A DNA stretch of 6,364 nucleotides, from NCBI GenBank assembly GCA_002386065.1, contig DGES01000050.1, forward strand, positions 1-6,364, in the 5' to 3' direction. Below are positions 3,663-6,364 of this stretch, piece by piece; position 1 is the first letter of the stretch, and each line of letters opens with the position of its first letter. The translations under genes were made by a program, and so were the position numbers. The stretch is from Firmicutes bacterium UBA3920 (GTDB taxonomy: Bacteria > Bacillota > Clostridia > Caldicoprobacterales > Xylanivirgaceae). The notes beneath the pieces are model-generated. The model saw nothing but the letters and a program-made list of their open reading frames with translations. It did no database searches and was not told where the DNA came from.

Positions 3663-6281
3663 TTAATTTTTTGCATCATACCAACTATAACCTTCTCCAA
3701 TATCCACAACTAATGGGACTACCAGCTCTATAGCATTTTCCATCTTCTCTTTTACAATTTTCTTCACCGCTTCAAGTTCTGAAATATATGCATCTATTAT
3801 AAGTTCATCATGTACTTGAAGTACAAGTTGTGATCTATAGCCTCCTTCTTTCAATGCATAATACACACTATTCATTGCCTTCTTTATTATATCGGCAGCT
3901 GTACCCTGTATGGGCATATTCATAGCTACCCTCTCACCAAATGAACGAATATTATAATTTCTCGATTTTAGCTCCGGAAGATATCGACGTCTTCCCATTA
4001 AGGTTGTTACATATCCGTCCTCTTTAGCTTTTTCTATTGTTTCATCCATATATTCTTTCACCTTTGGATAACGTGCAAAATAGCTATCAATATATTCCTT
4101 AGCTTTCTCACGACTTATATTAAGGTTTTTAGCAAGACCATAATCGCTTATGCCATATATAATACCAAAGTTTACTGCCTTAGCATCATTTCGCTGCTTT
4201 TCGGTAACTTCCTCTATGGGAATCCCAAAGATCTCCGCAGCTGTCCGAGTATGAATATCCTCATTATTTAAAAATGCTTCTATAAAAGTAGGATCACCAG
4301 ACATATGGGCAAGTACCCTTAGCTCTATTTGAGAATAATCTGCATCCACCAATATATAATCCTCACCACTTGCAACAAATACCTTACGTATCTGTCTCCC
4401 CATATCTGTCCTAATAGGTATATTTTGAAGATTCGGTTCAGTGTTGCTTATCCTTCCCGTTGCCGTCACAGTCTGATTAAAGCTAGAATGAATCCTACCA
4501 TCACCATTATCTATCATGTTTAATAGTCCATCTATATATGTAGATTTAAGTTTCATAACTTGCCGATAATCTATTACCTTCTGAGCTATTGGATGGCAGG
4601 AGCGTAATTCCTCCAACACTTCTATATCAGTCGAATAACCTGTCTTAGTTTTCTTTATTACTGGAAGTTTCAATTTTTCAAATAAGATTACTCCAAGTTG
4701 CTTAGGTGAGTTTATATTAAACTCCTCACCTGCCATTTCATATATTTCATCTGTGAGTTTTTTAATCTTATCTTCAAATTCCTCTCCTAACTTAATTAAT
4801 ATATCCCTATCAGCTTTAAACCCTACTATTTCCATGTGGGCAAGTACTTCAATTAGGGGATGTTCTATGTCCCTATATAACTCAAACATATCTTTATCTT
4901 TAAGAGCAGTTTCCATTGCACGTGCTAAAATAAGTAAATCAGCAGCATCCACAATAGCTACATCTAAATTCAGATAATCATACATAAGCCGCTTTAGCTC
5001 ATATTTTTCCTGTGTCGCATCTAAAAGATATGCGGCAATAAATATATCAAATGTAAACGAATTTAATTTTATATCTAGCTTCTGTAGTTTTATAATCAAC
5101 TCTTTGCCATCATAGGTTATCTTGTTCAATGTAGAAGACTCAAATATCGGCTTGAGGATAACTAAAACATCATGTAACCTAATCCCTTGTTCTATGAGGT
5201 CTTTAGAAAGCTCTATATTATAGACTAAACCATCTTCAAATGCTAAGCTCAACACTTCATCAGTTAAAAGAATTCCTACCTCGCCTTTTTGCTCTATATC
5301 CTGCACAAATTTATTAAGCTTTTCTTTTGTTGATATACAGATCGTCTTCTTATCCCTGATCTTATTTTTAGCATTTTCCATAGCTTTACCCATAGTCAAG
5401 TCTAACTTTTCTAATATTGTATTGAACTCAAGCTCTATTAACATATCTCGAAGCTCTGGGGAATCAGGTATTGAAAAACAACATTCCGATATATCTATAT
5501 CAACAGGTACATTATTATATATAGTTGCTAAATCTCTACTAAGTACAGCTTGATCTTTATATGTAATCAAATTATCCCTAACACGAGATTTTTTCATATT
5601 ATCTATATTGTCATATACACCTTCTAATGTATTATAAGACTTTAATAGTTTGATTGCAGTCTTCTCACCTACACTTGGTACACCTGGAATATTATCAGAT
5701 GAATCACCCATTAATGCCTTCATGTCAACAATTTGCGCCGGCGAAAGACCATATTCCTTTTTAACCTCTGCTATATCAAATTTTTGTATATCCGATATTC
5801 CCTTCTTAGTGATAAGTACAGTGGTGTTATCATCTACTAACTGCAGAACATCCCTGTCACCTGTCACCAACAGACATTCTAAAGACTTCTCCTTAGCTAT
5901 TCTTGCAAATGTCCCGAGTATATCATCTGCCTCATAGCCATCCTTTTCATATATGGGAATATCCATAAGATTTAGAAGTTTTTTTAGAATATCAAATTGA
6001 GGGATGAGATCCTCTGGGGTTTTTTGACGCGTCCCTTTGTAATCTTCATATGTTTTATGTCTGAATGTAGGTGCCTTTCTATCAAATGCAACTCCTATAA
6101 AATCAGGCTTATAGTCCTCTATAAGTTTAAATAACATATTAACAAACCCATATACTGCCCCTGTCTGTACACCCTTTTTAGTTGTCAATGGGGGAAGTGC
6201 ATAAAATGCTCTATGCATAAGACTATTACCATCTATTACAATAAGTCTATTTCTATTTGATTTTTCATGTTTATTATCCAT
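3663..6281 (-). CDS. polA: DNA polymerase I (5' nuclease plus polymerase; proofreading residues lost)
   Basis: This 872-residue enzyme fills gaps and removes RNA primers during Okazaki fragment maturation and excision repair. The N-terminal 5' nuclease (about 10-290) keeps its metal-binding acids: D17 in VIDGNS, D67 in AFDRKAP, EADD (117-120), GDRD (141-144) and GDSSDNIPG (192-200). The middle domain (about 310-470) is in the 3'-5' exonuclease position but lacks the D-x-E of motif I (the region 335-350 reads GILLTDEV and on), so proofreading is probably absent, as in Bacillus-type enzymes. The polymerase domain has motif A DYSQIELR (D648), motif B with K701, F705 and Y709, and motif C VHDE (D825, E826). 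Phe at 705 is the usual residue for discriminating against dideoxynucleotides. The start is supported by AGGGAG (6289-6294) 7 bases before the ATG. It is the first gene of the operon. Confidence 0.98.
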   Translation of the reverse strand: MDNKHEKSNRNRLIVIDGNSLMHRAFYALPPLTTKKGVQTGAVYGFVNMLFKLIEDYKPDFIGVAFDRKAPTFRHKTYEDYKGTRQKTPEDLIPQFDILKKLLNLMDIPIYEKDGYEADDILGTFARIAKEKSLECLLVTGDRDVLQLVDDNTTVLITKKGISDIQKFDIAEVKKEYGLSPAQIVDMKALMGDSSDNIPGVPSVGEKTAIKLLKSYNTLEGVYDNIDNMKKSRVRDNLITYKDQAVLSRDLATIYNNVPVDIDISECCFSIPDSPELRDMLIELEFNTILEKLDLTMGKAMENAKNKIRDKKTICISTKEKLNKFVQDIEQKGEVGILLTDEVLSLAFEDGLVYNIELSKDLIEQGIRLHDVLVILKPIFESSTLNKITYDGKELIIKLQKLDIKLNSFTFDIFIAAYLLDATQEKYELKRLMYDYLNLDVAIVDAADLLILARAMETALKDKDMFELYRDIEHPLIEVLAHMEIVGFKADRDILIKLGEEFEDKIKKLTDEIYEMAGEEFNINSPKQLGVILFEKLKLPVIKKTKTGYSTDIEVLEELRSCHPIAQKVIDYRQVMKLKSTYIDGLLNMIDNGDGRIHSSFNQTVTATGRISNTEPNLQNIPIRTDMGRQIRKVFVASGEDYILVDADYSQIELRVLAHMSGDPTFIEAFLNNEDIHTRTAAEIFGIPIEEVTEKQRNDAKAVNFGIIYGISDYGLAKNLNISREKAKEYIDSYFARYPKVKEYMDETIEKAKEDGYVTTLMGRRRYLPELKSRNYNIRSFGERVAMNMPIQGTAADIIKKAMNSVYYALKEGGYRSQLVLQVHDELIIDAYISELEAVKKIVKEKMENAIELVVPLVVDIGEGYSWYDAKN
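5736..5743. repeat. Second copy of the CGCCGGCG palindrome, in polA
   Basis: The 8-bp palindrome CGCCGGCG stands alone in AT-rich coding sequence, in the polA 5' nuclease region. It covers Pro-Ala codons CCG GCG in the same frame as the copy at 2131-2138. No other copy was found in the window. Confidence 0.6.
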
Positions 6282-6324
6282 AACAAAACTCCCTAAGTTA
6301 TATTTCTTTTATGCTTTAGCTCAT

Positions 6325-6333
6325 ATTATATCA
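6325..6333 (-). promoter_or_regulatory. Extended -10 promoter for the polA operon
   Basis: TGATATAAT on the minus strand is a perfect extended -10 element (TGnTATAAT). No good -35 box lies at 16-18 bp upstream, which is usual for this promoter type. Transcription would begin near 6318 and leave a leader of about 37 nt with the AGGGAG ribosome binding site. It fits moderate constitutive expression of polA and the genes behind it. Confidence 0.65.
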
Positions 6334-6364
6334 TATTTTAACAACAACGTATTTACTTTACCAT

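Noticed and set aside
1..6364. CRISPR array, insertion sequence or tandem repeat.
   Set aside because: No regularly spaced repeats, transposase or terminal inverted repeats were found. The 19-base mosaic end is a library adapter.

Overview
This is an AT-rich window (about one third G+C by eye), with every supported gene on the minus strand. The gene order, the coding bias, strong AGGAGG-type ribosome binding sites, a tRNA with an encoded CCA end and a Pol I lacking proofreading residues all suggest a low-GC Firmicute, most likely from class Clostridia. The species cannot be named from this sequence. Bases 1-19 are not biological: they are the Tn5/Nextera mosaic-end adapter, so the genomic sequence starts at base 20.

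Reading in the direction of transcription (right to left): an extended -10 promoter (6325-6333) precedes polA (DNA polymerase I), coaE (dephospho-CoA kinase), a membrane-anchored Slt-type lytic transglycosylase, and an OppA-like family 5 solute-binding lipoprotein. Spacings are 17 bp, 25 bp and near-overlap, with no terminator visible between genes, so the four read as one operon. It pairs two housekeeping enzymes (DNA repair and Okazaki fragment processing, coenzyme A synthesis) with two cell-surface proteins. No ABC permease or ATPase lies in the window, so the binding protein looks orphaned here.

Eleven bases after the lipoprotein stop codon is a perfect consensus sigma-A promoter (TTGACA, 17 bp, TATAAT). 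It starts a leader of roughly 105 nt containing a hairpin, followed by tRNA-Leu(GAG) and a clear intrinsic terminator (361-418). Bases 50-360 are AT-rich and intergenic. At the far left a well-placed Shine-Dalgarno site and ATG mark the first ten codons of another minus-strand gene, cut off by the end of the contig.

I did not find a novel defence, mobile or CRISPR-like system; the region is mostly ordinary housekeeping sequence. The oddest signals are two copies of the GC-only palindrome CGCCGGCG inside AT-rich genes (one within a perfect 16-bp palindrome), the coupling of an orphan binding lipoprotein to a lytic transglycosylase, a highly charged insertion in that lipoprotein, and the strong separate promoter and structured leader of the tRNA.
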